Numbered from the stretch's first letter, positions 22,275 through 34,383 are shown. The stretch: DNA of 64,000 bases from Adiantum capillus-veneris (GCA_014529385.2 CM043944.1:88005884-88069883), one strand, 5' to 3'. Notes: generated from the letters alone by a model not told the origin. Numbers and translations: made by a program.

Positions 22275-23918
22275 GCCATTTGCGTAATAATGGAGATGAT
22301 GCGTCTCATGCTTGCATGATACATGGTGCCACTGTTTTCCCAACCCATTGCGAACAGCAGGGCATAGGTTACTCCTGTAAATTTCATAAGCTCCGTATGC
22401 CAAAAGAAAGAAAAAATGAGGGGTAGCACCAGTACCAAAGAGAAATCCTCTAGGGGGGCTCTCAGAGGCTTGCCCGGGCTTCTTCACGAAGAGGAGACCG
22501 CCTCTCACATGGCGCCTGCTAACTCCGTGCCACAAGGGGTGTGTGGTTTACACAGAAATCGCAGTTGACCTGGGAGAGGGAGAGAGAGTGAGAGTGTTGG
22601 TAGCAGCACTAGATGGGTGCATGTACAGAAAAAGAGAGAGACAAAGGGGTGCAAGTGGAAAAAGAAAAAATGATTGGTGATGCTGACACATGCGGACAGC
22701 TGCCCAGGGGGAGGGAGTTGAGTGGAGTGTGACCACTATATCTCGAGTTTGAGTGGCACCATGTGTGCAGGAGTTGGCATGCACAGCTAGAGTGGCACCG
22801 AGAGAGGTGAGTGGACTGATGGTATGCACTGCTTGTTGGTCGGGAGGTGATAAGCCAAACAAAAGGGTGGGCAAGCACCACACGGCCCTCTAGTTTGCAT
22901 GCACCCAGGGCAAGAGTTGGTGTTCTGCACGCCAAGAATAGAAATAAAAGAATATTAACTGCCGCTGCTGTGCGTGGCCAGGTGTGTGCTCCATACGCTT
23001 CCAAACTGGCAGTCCAGTGGTAGGTAAGTTGCTGGCGCATCCTACTGGATGAGAGTGAACAGTTCTGCTCTTACCTCACGTGGTCCCCATGTGGCCCTGT
23101 CTGATAATGGAGTCTCTGATATTGACTCTGAAGCTGCCACCGGAAGGAGGATAGGAAGATCGCGTAGGCAGTGCTGATGGCGATCTTCTTAGCCAGTTCG
23201 GCATGTGTGTACACGAGAAGACTTAGTTAATTAAAAGTTGGATGTTCCATAAACACGGTATTAGCCAGCCCAAGTGCAAAAATGAGATGTGTCATTGCTG
23301 CATGTTAGCCGCCAACTCCATTGTCGCTACAAGGGTGCAATTGGAGTAACAACATGGGAATGGTGATGATGCAGTATGCCTTTGCAATGTATTTGCGCAC
23401 AGAGTTGTGCCTCTTCTTTTGATTGAGCCTAAAGCTCACGCTCTTTTTTCACGATAATTGTGTCGCCTATGTCGGGGAGGTAGCACCGATTGTTAAGAGA
23501 GAATCTTGGTTCTTCTAATTTCTTCCTCAAAATTCCACCATTCAAAAATGTCGTTCAATGTCTCCTGTTTCTTTAAATCTCTATGCATAGACTATGTATT
23601 ATAATTATATATGGGAGATGCTTAATACATTGTAAGTAAACTCTTAAACAAGTTAATTCTATTGAGTTTCATACTTAATTTTTCTTCAATCGTCTTTTAA
23701 TTCCATGATAATTCATGTTGATTATTTTATTTTATTTTTAAACTTCAAGCAAGGTTTGTTTTAATTGAATTATATAACGATGTTTATGCACTTGTCGAAA
23801 TAAAAATTTCATACCAATGATACTAATAAGATAAGTAAGGTAAACTTAGTTGTGGGATTGATTGGTCATGAATCTCCTCGCATCCTTGTATCTAGCACTA
23901 TCAGGAGACTTTTAATCT
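22275..23918 (-). other. LARD-1 internal DNA next to its primer site, noncoding
   Basis: Several minus-strand frames of 80-140 codons fall here, but none shows a known domain or consistent codon pattern, so I do not call them genes. The region is the 5' internal part of LARD-1 in its own orientation. Confidence 0.55.
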
Positions 23919-23931
23919 GGCTCTGATACCA
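23919..23931 (-). promoter_or_regulatory. LARD-1 primer binding site
   Basis: The minus strand reads TGGTATCAGAGCC, a perfect match to the plant tRNA-iMet primer site, one base inside the right LTR. This fixes the element's orientation as minus. Confidence 0.92.
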
Positions 23932-23932
23932 C

Positions 23933-24420
23933 TGCTACAAACGGAAACATGGCTGCCCTGCAAAATACCCAAGATAACACAATATCTAGCATAAACTGAC
24001 AAATCTGCATACCTGGCAATTCCCATAGCACATAAACCGCGACGTATGCAAACAGAGAGAGATTGAGAGCAAGACAGAGCAAAAGAGAACACGTGTAGGC
24101 ACACCTCCTAGAGTGGAGTGCTACACCAACACGACGAGAGAGAAGAGATGAGAGGAGAGAAGAATACACAGACACTGGGTGCAATCTCCCCCCGTGCAAG
24201 AGTGAGCATTTCCCTCTTGCACGTATTTATTTATAGATTTCTTGAATGCCCAAAAATGAGTACAAACTGGCCGTCCGGACATAATTGGCCAAAGCTCATA
24301 AAGAGCACTTGAATAATCAAATATAAATAAAATTTAATATCCTTCTGCATGATCCATTATCTACTGATACTTTTGCCACCTGTCAGCTGCAATAGATAAT
24401 AAAATATCAATTCTATAACA
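23933..24420 (-). repeat. LARD-1 5' LTR
   Basis: 488-bp partner of 8159-8646, followed by the GTCTA target duplication at 24421-24425. A minus-strand CTATAAATA box occurs near 24228-24237, matching the other copy. Confidence 0.9.
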
Positions 24421-25055
24421 GTCTATAACTTGCACAAAAAGTGTTGAAAATGAATTCTGAAAGCTGTCCAGAGTTGCTTGAGTGATAAGGAGTATGTGGG
24501 ATAAAAGTCACTTCATTTTTCCAGAAAAAACATCATACGTCTAGAGACCAAATTTCATTCAATTTGGATCACTTTTGGCTTATCTAACCTCCCCGGGAAG
24601 TTGCAAGCAACCAAACAACAAAAGGAGTGATAAACCTGTCAAAGTGTCAGAATCCATAACTCAGACTTGGAGTGGTTAGAGTACATCAAAAAGAGTCTAC
24701 AATTAAATTTTGGAGAAAATCTGAGTCATTAGACATCATACGCGTGTGAAGTCTCCAGGGACAGCTTGACTATTTTGGCCATAACTTGAGCTCCCGATAT
24801 CGGATTCAGAATTTTTTTTAATGTTAAAATGAACAACATTCTTTGACCCTTGAAAAACAATCAAAGTCCCTTGGGGTCATTCATTGTCGGTAAATGCTAA
24901 AAAAGAAATATTTTTTAAGGCCTCAAAATGCATCTGGAAGTTAGGGGTGTCTAAAAGTGACAATTTGAGAGAATTGTGAGAAAACGGTAATGGTTTTGGA
25001 CATAGTTTTGACTTTTTTCTAACCAAAGCACTTGAACACATTGGAATAAGTATGC
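24421..25055 (+). other. Gypsy-2 leader, second part
   Basis: Continuation of the leader interrupted at 8158. It holds a truncated half palindrome (ACATCATACG, 24530-24539) and a full but mutated copy at 24731-24754. No coding sequence until the gag segment starting near 25056. Confidence 0.65.
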
Positions 25056-27972
25056 TTGTATCAAGCTAGAGTTGTTAAGCCCAGAAATCATGTCTACTTT
25101 AGATTCAAACTCATCTTACACAAGCCTCACCATCCCAACGATAGGGCAACAATAGAGGAACATCCGCCCATAATGAATGTTCCAAACTTGCAGTTGATAC
25201 AGACCAATTTTTTTGAGAGAGTTTGGATAACATATAATGAGAGTAATGGACTGTATAGATACGTTGACGGTAGTGAGGTCAACCTTTACAAATGCTCAGA
25301 GCCGTACCCAGAAGAGCTGATGGATTACAAGCTCTTGTATGTCTATACATACGGAGTCGACTGTCAATGGAAATATATAGTCGTTGACAAGTATGGATGA
25401 CAATATAGAGCTATATACGAAGCACAAATCCATGGACTACATTAGAAATAGGTGGATATTTGGTCAATGAAGGGCCACAAATACCTCCACCAAGCACGAG
25501 AATTCCTACAAGAATTACAAAGAGGGAGCCATCTTAATAAGAGATGAAATGATCACAAAGATGGCAGACATGCCTCCTCAAGTGAATCTCCCTAATAGAC
25601 CAATCTCCAACAGAACGACCAATCCCTTCGAAGAACAACCTAAGCATAGTAGAAGGCCTAAAGCAAGAGAAGGATTGGGAGAGTCTATGATTAGAGTTGT
25701 AGACAATTGGTGAGTTAGACCATCCCAAGTCCAAAAATGGGTAAGCAAAAAATACTCCGAAGATAAAGATTTGGGAGATCACGTAGCGGCTCTCAGAATA
25801 ATAATTAGAGTAGAGAAAGTTTTGGGTTTTTTGACACAGTTTGCGGGATTCGGACAGACTCTAGAAGATGACACTACTACATGGTTCGACTCAGTGGAAA
25901 GACGAGATTTTAAGACTCTAGACGAGCTGTTTGAAGAATTTATCGAAGAATTCTCGCACAAAGGTATAGCTCACAATACGATCTCGCAAATTCACAAATT
26001 TAAGCAAAAAGAGGGTGAATCAGTGGGCAACTTAGAGGCATTACGGCTCAAGAGATACATCAACATTGTCCAAGAGCGGAACTACCTACATAGGCATAGT
26101 TGATGCTGATATTTATCCAAGGAATGAGACATGTGGGTCTTCAAAAGGATGTGCATATGATAAGGAGCATGACGCTAAATGAGTTGATCAAAAAAGCTCT
26201 CTATCTGGTGGATAACTGTGAGGAATATAAAGAAAATGATTATAAGAGTCAAGAGGACGAGACATCCTCTTAGCACAGTGATTCACACATGAGTGAGTCC
26301 ATTGTGAAACCAACGGCACCTATTGATTAAGAAAAGTTTATTAACAAAATGCTCAAGAGGTTAACTCCTCCTATAAGGTCTAATCCGAGGGAGCCTAAGT
26401 GGTGCAAAATTGAGAGAAAATGGACAAACCATACGAGGGAAGAGTGCTACTATAGCATGGAATATGATAGAGGGAGGTATGTACAACCTACTCCAGTAGC
26501 ACCTACTCCACCTAGATACGTTATGGGGAATGCACCAGGACCAGTAGGAGTTTCAAGTCCACAGCCTTTCTGAGGACAACAACCTCCACTGCCAGGTGTT
26601 AGAATGCTTGTAGACATGTGATACACACTGATGATGGAAGCATCTAATAAGCAAGTGCTAGTACCAACTACAATGTATTATGACAACCAAAGAAGGTACT
26701 ACCCTTCGAAGCGACAAAAGATGGGAGAAACACATGGAGTGATGAGGCCGGTACATCAACCACCTCCTGCGTTTTGATGTGAAGAAAGAAGGTATGATAT
26801 GGAAAAAAGGACATTGTGGTTCATTGTGAATAGAGGCTTAGCTAGGTCAGAGCTAGTTTACAGCCAGGAGGAGTTGCACAAAGGAAGCTCTTCAACTAGA
26901 GATAAATTGTCACAAAAGCTGTGACAACCACTTGGTCAAACAATGTCCTCAGATGAAGATCACTAAAGTAAATGCCTTTTGTCTCAATTGTGGCGTCATT
27001 CACTTGATCCCCGATTGTCCAGAAAAACCAAACCAAGTCATAAAGATCACAATCAATGTATTAGGTATCGGTCATCTACCCAGTAGCTCAAAAAACAAAA
27101 ATGCCATACCAGTTCAAGTAGTTTTTACGAGAGCGCAAGCTCAAAAGGAAGCTAATGAGAATCCAGAGACAGAGAAAATAGAAACTGACATGAGTCCAGA
27201 TACAGGTGAACCAAACACTGACACACCTAGTCAAAAAAGTAAGAGCAAATGAAATAATTGGAAAGCTAGAAAGGCTAGGATGAAGGCATGAGAGAACGAG
27301 AGCAGAACTCCCTAGCTGAGGAGCTTACCCCAAGCTAAAGAAAAGATAAGACAACATGAGGAAAGGGTTGCACCCTCTCTTATGCGGATGTTTCAACCTC
27401 CAAAAGAACCATCCACAGAGGAGAAACCAAGAAGTGTTCGTTCAGGAGAATCGGTGTTGGTTGAGAAGGTTAATGAGCCATTAGATGCCCTCTTGAAAGC
27501 CTATGAAGTGTGGCTTAAAAACAACCAAACCCAAGAACAGAGGTGGATGACATATCCATATGCGGAACAAAAAAGTGCATGCTTGAAATTTGCAAGAAAA
27601 TGATTCAAACATCGCAAGCTTTATTAGAACCACTAATTGAAAAACCTGAGAATGTGATCCTTGTCCCACCTACACCAGAAGTCCCACCAAACTAGGAACA
27701 AAAAGAGCAAGATCCAAGTCACAAGCACAGACCAAGCTCAAGGACCCAGCATTAGAACCAAGGATACTGTTGAATACCACAGATAACTCTTCCGAGGGAT
27801 TTTACCTAGCTATACCAGAGGATTGTAACGAAATAGAGGGTCTTGACAAACTGTGGAAACAAGTCTGAGAGGCCAATGAAGCGAGTGAGCTAAGCAGATG
27901 AGTAAACCATAATGGTGATGGGAGAGGAGTGTTTCTTCCACTAATAGAGGAAGGATCTCAAATGAATCTAAA
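25056..27972 (+). pseudogene. Gypsy-2 gag (broken), interrupted by hAT-1
   Basis: Segments align in order with Gypsy-3 ORF1. 25056-25400 holds an N-terminal domain with the L-Y-K-C-S-E-P-Y and L-L-Y-V-Y-T-Y motifs. 25771-26103 is the capsid-like core with a F-A-G-F-G-Q-T-L-E-D block and H-N-T-I-S-Q-I-H-K-F. 26349-26573 has the K-W-C-K-I-E-R-K-W-T-N-H block. 26932-27252 has a C-L-N-C-G-V-I-H-L-I-P-D-C knuckle with three rather than four residues before the His. 27382-27603 has E-P-L-D-A-L-L-K-A-Y-E and Q-E-Q-R-W-M-T-Y-P. Stops and frameshifts lie between the pieces. hAT-1 enters at 27973. Confidence 0.85.
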
Positions 27973-28150
27973 ACGGAGTTACCAGGGAACGGAAGTTTGG
28001 GGCCTTGGAACTCCAGAACGGCGTTCCGGCCGGCTGATTTTTTTCGGAACGGATCGAAACGGACAGGCGTTCCGGCTGGAACCTGTCATCGGAACGGAAA
28101 GCCCGGAACGGGTCGGAATGGCCGGAACGTCCCCAACGGCCATAAACGGC
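27973..28150 (+). repeat. hAT-1 left terminal inverted repeat and subterminal repeats
   Basis: The terminal GAGTTACC is followed within about 170 bp by roughly nine copies of GGAAC or its complement GTTCC (for example 28018-28036 and 28047-28135). Such subterminal motifs are the usual transposase-binding sites of hAT elements. Confidence 0.75.
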
Positions 28151-28216
28151 AGATTTTGAGTTTGAAAAAAATAGCAGTTAGGGCCAGCCAACGGCCATTT
28201 TCAGCAAGCAAAAACT

Positions 28217-28223
28217 TATATAA
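28217..28223 (+). promoter_or_regulatory. hAT-1 TATA box
   Basis: TATATAA, 323 bp upstream of the transposase ATG and followed by a CT-rich leader containing repeats of CTCAAGGCTCAAGCTCTCA. It is the best core promoter candidate inside the element. Confidence 0.55.
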
Positions 28224-28545
28224 TGCCCCCCTCCTCCCCCATTCTTCACACATTCATCAAGCCTCAAGGCCCATTCTCCCTTGCTTGCTCTCAACTCTCA
28301 AGCCAAGCTCATTCTCCCTTGCTTGATCTCAACTCTCAAGCCATAGTGAGGCGCCGCGGCATGCCTCAAGGCTCAAGCTCTCAACCTCTCTCTCTCTTGG
28401 GCTAACTTCTAAGTTCTAACCCTCAAGGCTCAAGGCTCAAGCTCTCAGGGAATCAAGCAGCAAGCCTCTCTCTCTCTCAAGCCCTCTCTCTCTCTCTCAA
28501 AGTTCAAGATCAAGCTCTCTCTCTTTCACGGATAATCCATCATCC

Positions 28546-30742
28546 ATGGCCTCTTCTTCTCGTACAACCCCCTCCGTTCATGCGGGCAGCACTCAAAAGG
28601 TGAAGGAATGGTCATGGTGGGATGAAGTGACCTTGGAGGGCACCTTGTCGGCGGCGGGAGGTTCTCGTGCATGGGCATGCAAGCTATGCTCTTACATGCG
28701 GAAAGGGGGGCATGACAAAGTGAGGGCACACTTTCTTCGAGTGGCGGGACATGAGGTGAGATTTTGTGCCAACGTAACCATCAAGAAGAGGAAGGAGCTC
28801 GAGGAAAAGGATCGGCAATTCAACAATAAATCCAAGCCTGCACGCAAAGGTATTGATCCAAAGACCCTCATTTCCCTTTTTCCTCTCTACCCGATGTAGG
28901 TGTTGGTGCATCTTCACAAGGTCAAATTCATCGCCAAAAGACCCTTGCCACCTCTTGGGACCCAAAGAAGAAGGAAGAGGTGGATGCGGCCGTGGCCCGA
29001 TTCTTCTATCACGACCATATCCCATTTGTCACAGCGAGGTATGTTCATTGTTTTATGATTTATCAATCTTCTCTCTCATTTCTTTCGTTATCGTCGTTTC
29101 CACCTTTTTGATACTAACCTCTTCTATGTTTGATCGAAATAGGTCGGAGTATTGGAAAGTCATGCTGCAACGGATAGGAGAGTATGGCACCGGCTATGTG
29201 CCGCCATCTTTAGAGGCTCTCCGAACCACTTTGCTCGATCAAGAGAAGGCTATCGTGGAGCAAGCAACCCTCAATATTCAGCGTCTTTGGGCAAAACATG
29301 GCGTTTCCCTCATTGCCGGCTGGTGGAGCGATACAAGGAAGAGATCTATCCATGGTCACGTTGCACACTCGAGTGGAGAGATGTACTTTGTGCACTCTCA
29401 TGATGCCACCGAGAGTGGCAAGTCCGTCGATGTCCTCTCTGCAGAGTGGACAGCGGCCATAGAAACCATCGGTGAGCAACACGTGGTGGCCTTTGTCACA
29501 GATGGGGAGGCATCAAACAGGGCAGCAGCAGCTATTATAGAGGGCCACTATCCGCATGTGACAGTGTGCTTTTGCATGGCACACTGCTTGAACAACCTTC
29601 TAAAAGACATCTGCAAGCTAGACTGGATTGCTCCAATCATTACTGACGCAGTGAACATTGTTACTTTCATCAACAATCACGACTTGGTTCGGAGTGAGTA
29701 CCTCAAGAGGTTGGGTAGCAAAGTGCTTCTAAAGTATTCAGACACCCGCTTCGCATTCAACTTTCTTCTTGTGCGTAGGTTGTCTGAATGTCAAAATGCG
29801 GTCCGACAGGTCTTCATCAGTGATGAGTTCACCACCTCCCCCTATGCAAAGACAGTTTCAAGGATTTTGTGCAAGGATAAGGCAGAGGATCTTGAGTTCT
29901 GGAAGGAGCTCAAGAGTCTAGACGCACAGGTAAAACCGGTGGTTCATTTGCTTCGAGTTCTGGATGGCATGGATCCTTGCATTGGTAAGATTTATGAGGC
30001 AATGGACTGCATGATTGAGCAGCTTGCACAACTTGAGCCGAACGCAGAGCGATATGAGGAGATCCATGTGCTTTGCAGCTCGAGGTGGAATTCATATGCC
30101 TCTCCTTTACACGGGGAAACATACATGGTGGATCCAGAGTTCCAAGGTGTAGGGCAAGAGACAGACAGGGAAGTCATGAACCAATTTACAGAGATCTTAA
30201 ACAAGATGGTTCTAAACAGAGATGGGCGACGCATTGTCAGAGATCAGTTGAGACAGTACAGAGAGATGCGGGGGTCATTTGGCAGTCCAGATGCTCATAT
30301 TGATCGCAGGAAGATAGGTTCAGTGCTATGGTGGGAGGACTATGGCTATGATGGCCCTGAGCTTCAGAGATTGGCGATCCGTATTCTCAGCCAGTCAGTT
30401 AGTACCTCATGCTTGGAGCAATTGTGGAGTACCTTTAGCCACATTGCTTCCAAGAAGAGGAATCGACTTGGAGTGGAGAAGGCTAATGATCTTGTCTTCG
30501 TCAGCGTAAATTTGAAAATGCTTTGCAAGAGTACAGACAAACAGACAGATCCTTTTACACAGTGGGAGATGGAGCAAGTGGCTCCTCAGGCAGGTGGAGA
30601 TGCACATCCACCAACACCAGGTACTTCATCTGTGGCTGAGATCGAGCCGGACCTAGACCTCAATGATGAGGAATGGGAGGATGTGCATGATTTACAGCCG
30701 GCTACTATGGATTGGGAGGCCTCTCAGGCTAGTGGCTCTTGA
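28546..30742 (+). CDS. hAT-family transposase (three exons)
   Basis: Suggested model: exons 28546-28849, 28900-29038 and 29143-30742, with GT-AG introns of 50 and 104 bp, giving about 680 residues. The ATG at 28546 opens a BED-type zinc-finger region (W-A-C-K-L-C followed by spaced His). Splicing joins ...A-R-K to G-V-G-A-S-S-Q, then V-D-A-A-V-A-R-F-F-Y-H-D-H-I-P-F, the typical hAT segment before the DUF659 domain (G-W-W-S-D-T-R carries the first catalytic Asp). F-V-T-D-G-E-A-S-N-R carries the second, and the C-terminal dimerisation domain has L-W-S-T-F-S-H-I and R-N-R-L-G-V-E-K-A-N-D-L. It would cut and rejoin DNA at the element ends. No stop or frameshift is visible, so it may be functional. 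Intron borders are inferred from frame continuity. Confidence 0.88.
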
Positions 30743-31179
30743 GTCTTGAGTCTTTTCCATTTATCCTTACCTTTTTGTATGGTTGCTTGAGCCTTGCCCT
30801 CTTTGCCATTTGTAGCTACTAGCATCTTTATGGTATTTGTCACCTTCAGTCTTTTGGTATTGTGGTCATTGGAGTCTGGTTTGTCCCCCCTTGGTTTTTT
30901 TGTAGCACCTTGGCAACCCTTGAGGCTTGTTACTATGTTAGCCATAATTAATTCCAAAGTGTTATCTCTGACTACTACTCTTGCAATTATTTGAGAGCAT
31001 TGTGTATGGGCATTGTGTTTGCTCATTGTTGTATATGTGCTATGTACTCTGGGCGCCACACATCCCAATCAAGTCATAATAAGGTTAAATGGTCTTTGAA
31101 TCATGTTTTTTGTGGGTATTAGAGTCAAAGGACTCTAGTACTACTTGTATTCAAACACATAACACAAAAAAAGGGTGTT

Positions 31180-31284
31180 TTTTTAGCCTCTCGTTCCGCG
31201 CCGTTCCCGTTCCGGGCCCATTCCCATTCCCCCGTTCCACAGGGAGGCCCGTCGCCGTTCCCGTTCCGCGTTCCGGGTAACTCT
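31180..31284 (+). repeat. hAT-1 right terminal inverted repeat and subterminal repeats
   Basis: The last 100 bp hold about eight CGTTCC/GTTCCG copies in the opposite sense to the left end and finish with GGTAACTCT, complementary to the left terminus. Confidence 0.75.
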
Positions 31285-32370
31285 AATCTAGAAGTGCAAT
31301 CGTATTGGGGAGACAAAGGATCTATACAGTCTATCGGTAGTCAACCCCATTCGCTAAGAACACTACCGTCCTATACGGGAGAGCACGAGGCCAAGTCAGA
31401 TGTTATTGTAGTCCCATCACAAAGACTATCTTCCAACAAGGTCATCAATTCAAAAGGGTTGCTAGACATTTTGTCAACACCAGTCACTTGTACAATAATG
31501 TTAGCCGAGTTGCTCATAATAAGACCAAACATGTGGATTACTGTGGGAAAATGCCTAGAGAAATTTGGCATAAAAAACCGAATGACTCAAATTGAGGAAG
31601 GGATCAAAGAGCTTGAAATGCCTTAGTTAAACACTAGGCTAGTGCCATTGAAGAAGGTAGGTGAGTATTAGGAGGGAGAAGATGGGAACACAACCATTTA
31701 TGTGGAATTCCAAGGTGTAAAAACCATGGCAATCCTTGACAGCGGAGCTAGTGTTGCCATCGCAACAAAAGAGATCTGGAAACAATGGGGAAAGCCAGCA
31801 GTGAGGGCTACTAGATTGAAACTGTAGCTTGCAGATGGACACATGGAAAAGCCCATAGGACTGGTAGAACAAGTAGTTGTTACTTCTTGTGGCATTGAGT
31901 ATGAGCATACCTTTGCTATTGTTGATTTCATAGGAAGAACAATTACGACATAATATTGGCAAGACCATTCATATGTCAATTGAAAATGGTCTAAGATTGG
32001 GGTTATGACCATATGTACCTTAGACAGATGGAAACCACTACAAGGATAAACTTGAAAGACCATAGTTACCAAGACGTGAATTGAACCCCTGTGGAAGAGT
32101 TTGATTTTGCTACTATAGTAGTATCAGAACTTCCAACATGGTTGGGTAAGCCTAAAGAACTGTGCATGTGTGGAGCTTCGCATTGCAAAAGATTAAAGCG
32201 AGAGGAATGCATCCTACAAAGGGAAATTGAAGATAAGGATTATATCCCATAACCATTTCCTAAAGAAGCTTTAGAGCCACTCGAATGGAAACACATCTTG
32301 GCTACTCTGGATGTGTGCGCTATTCAAGACTATCCAGCAACAAAAATTTTGTGATAAAAATGGCTTGGAT
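31285..32370 (+). pseudogene. Gypsy-2 gag end and protease (broken)
   Basis: Gag sequence resumes after hAT-1 (31294-31626, with L-D-I-L-S-T-P-V-T-C-T-I and V-G-K-C-L-E-K-F-G-I-K). The protease follows: L-D-S-G-A-S-V-A-I-A-T-K at about 31735, then A-D-G-H-M-E-K-P-I-G and an I-L-A-R-P-F form of the C-terminal signature. At the position matching the Gypsy-3 gag-pol TGA, this copy has TGC (32316-32318), so the frame once ran through. Several stops and small indels make it nonfunctional. Confidence 0.85.
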
Positions 32371-33450
32371 GGCGTTCCTTACTTTCCAATGAGTGTGATC
32401 TAGGAAAACAAAGGCGAAGAAGAAGACGATTTCTATGACTTCGTAGAACACTTGGACGCTTCAAGAAGATGTTGCTCACAATGAAAATCCAGACAACCCA
32501 GCAGGTGACATGAACGACACTTTAACTAATGCATGATTTTATGATTGTCTAGATCAAAGACCCAACAAACAACCAATGTCACCGCTCGCTACAAGAATAA
32601 AGTGTATCATAAGTGGATTCCAAAATCCCAGATGCTGATGCAACCGCAATAAGCATCATCATACATGGATCCTATCTAGGAGGAAAAGAATCAGCCAAGA
32701 AGAACACAACCATGTCAACGTGCTAACAACGCTCTAATCAATTGGCTAGAAAAGTTATTCCAGAAACAACAATCCAAGATCAGACAGATAGCAACTTTCC
32801 ATAACCAACCAAACCACAAAAGGAAAGTGCTAGCATTCAACCTTGCTGCAGATAGTAGCGACAATGATGATTCTTATGACAACCCCTACCAGAAACTTAG
32901 GTCATCACTATCACTAGCAGATTCAGCAAAAACCATGGAAGGCCAAAAGCAAAGAACAACAAGTCAAAGCCAAAAAGTTTGACAAATTTGGATACCAAGA
33001 GGTATCTCGGCCAAAAACAGGTATGGATCAAGAAGATGAAGATCTTTGATGAAAAATCACAAGATCCAACACCAAAAGAAACACAATCGAAGTGTGTGAG
33101 AACGGCTAACAAAATCACAAAGTTGCAAGCTTTTGCAACTCATATTTATGTTCCAAAGATGTTGATTCAAGCACAAAGAGGTCAGGAGTTTATTTGAATC
33201 CCGACATGGTTAAAGTATCAACTCCCAGAGTCTGAATCCCGTCCCCAACCAAGCGTACAAGGGCTAAAGCAAAGATCGTGACTGACTCACACAAAGACAA
33301 CGTGTATCCCAAAGAAGTCTCTTCAAACAAAAACAAAGCCGGGACAAGTATGGATTCCCAAATGAGCAACATCAACGAGACAACCAATAATCACAAAGAA
33401 GTGGATACCAAAGGAAACCAATAAAACTAATGTCACTGCACCACCGCTTG
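32371..33450 (+). pseudogene. Gypsy-2 post-pol tail with W-x-P-K motifs; RT and integrase deleted
   Basis: A short stretch matches the start of Gypsy-3 ORF2 (V-P-Y-F region). The sequence then passes to degraded copies of the C-terminal tail motif (K-W-I-P-K at about 32612, V-W-I-K-K near 33023, V-W-I-P-K near 33348, K-W-I-P-K near 33400). The RT, RNase H and integrase region present in Gypsy-3 (about 42000-45100) is missing. The copy therefore kept gag, protease and tail but lost pol. Confidence 0.65.
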
Positions 33451-34383
33451 AATTCTTTCAATTCCTCCTACTATTATAGTATAGTTAGTAGAGATCACGT
33501 TGCTTACTTCACCACTACATGCTGCACAAGGCTTACAGACTAGGAGATGAAGTGAATGCACAGGAAAATCTCGGAATCAAAATAACCAGAGGCAAACAAA
33601 GAGGAAGTCCAAATCTCTATACAACCTTCAATCAAGAAAACTGCACAGGAGCTTCAAAGACCATCACATTGCTTAGAATAGGAAGCCTCGCAAGCAAATT
33701 GCTTATACCCACATCTTGCACAACATAAATTTTTTCCGTGCATTGACTGTGTATGCATAATAGGGCTATATTACAAGGCCTGCATTGGCACAATTTTTTT
33801 ATGCCCAAGCACAACACATACCCTTGGCACGGGAACAAAAGCCATATATGAGCCCTTGGGGACATGTGTGCAATGTACATAGCGTTCAAATTTTATTCAA
33901 ATGATTTTTCTTTTTGCTAAGTTGATTTTTGATTTTATCTAGTTATTTTTTGAGCTTTTTTATTAAAAAAAGAAAAAATCCATAATCCAGATGAAGAAAA
34001 GACTCAAGAGATGCCTGAGTAGTACAAAGAGAAGAAGGTATAGGGAATTGATAAAACTTCACAAGGCATGTCTCAAAAGCCACGTGCACAAGGATGTAAT
34101 GTCAGAGGTAAGAAAAGAATGATGATCAATATTCGACAACAATATGACTTGATACATGACTTAATTAAAGCCCGACAAACCCCAGTTAATTCCCCAAGTT
34201 AGTCACTTGCTTCAAAAGGTCCTTATTCGACATCATTCGTGATAGATGACCATCTATGAGCTATCATTGTCCATTTGTCTCCAAAGCTCATATACATGAT
34301 GTACAAGGTATGTAGATGTCTATCATGGCTTCAGATTTGAAAAAATTGCATTGCTAGCTAGGGGTTAGACTTTTATCCCTCTT
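33451..34383 (+). other. Gypsy-2 3' internal DNA up to the Gypsy-3 insertion
   Basis: Mostly noncoding. A coding-like but stop-interrupted stretch lies at about 33990-34200 with no recognised domain. CTCTT at 34379-34383 is the Gypsy-3 target duplication; the sequence continues at 53440. Confidence 0.5.

Larger units (their letters stand above)
8159..24420 (-). mobile_element. LARD-1: noncoding LTR element (minus) hosting two copia insertions
   Basis: Direct repeats of 488 bp (8159-8646 and 23933-24420) both begin TGCTACAAAC and end TATAACA. The 5-bp sequence GTCTA occurs immediately before the first (8154-8158) and after the second (24421-24425), a perfect target duplication. A tRNA-iMet primer site on the minus strand adjoins the right LTR, fixing the orientation. 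After removing Copia-1 and Copia-2 the internal region is about 4.8 kb with no gag or pol, which fits a large retrotransposon derivative that depends on enzymes from another element. The LTRs differ at about 18 of 488 sites by eye. Confidence 0.85.
27973..31284 (+). mobile_element. hAT-1: apparently complete hAT DNA transposon
   Basis: The element lies inside decayed Gypsy-2 gag. Its ends are inverted: the left begins ACGGAGTTACCAGGGAACGG, and the right end read on the minus strand begins AGAGTTACCCGGAACG, sharing GAGTTACC. AATCTAAA (27965-27972) and AATCTAGA (31285-31292) flank it, an 8-bp target duplication with one mismatch, as expected for hAT. Alignment of both flanks with Gypsy-3 (around 40140-40170) confirms the empty site. 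It encodes a complete three-exon transposase with no stop. Both ends carry dense GGAACGG-type subterminal repeats. Confidence 0.9.

Noticed and set aside
22101-23040. Minus-strand frames of 80-144 codons near the Copia-2 3' LTR and in LARD-1
   Set aside because: They cross an LTR boundary or overlap each other in different frames, and no domain or codon bias supports them.
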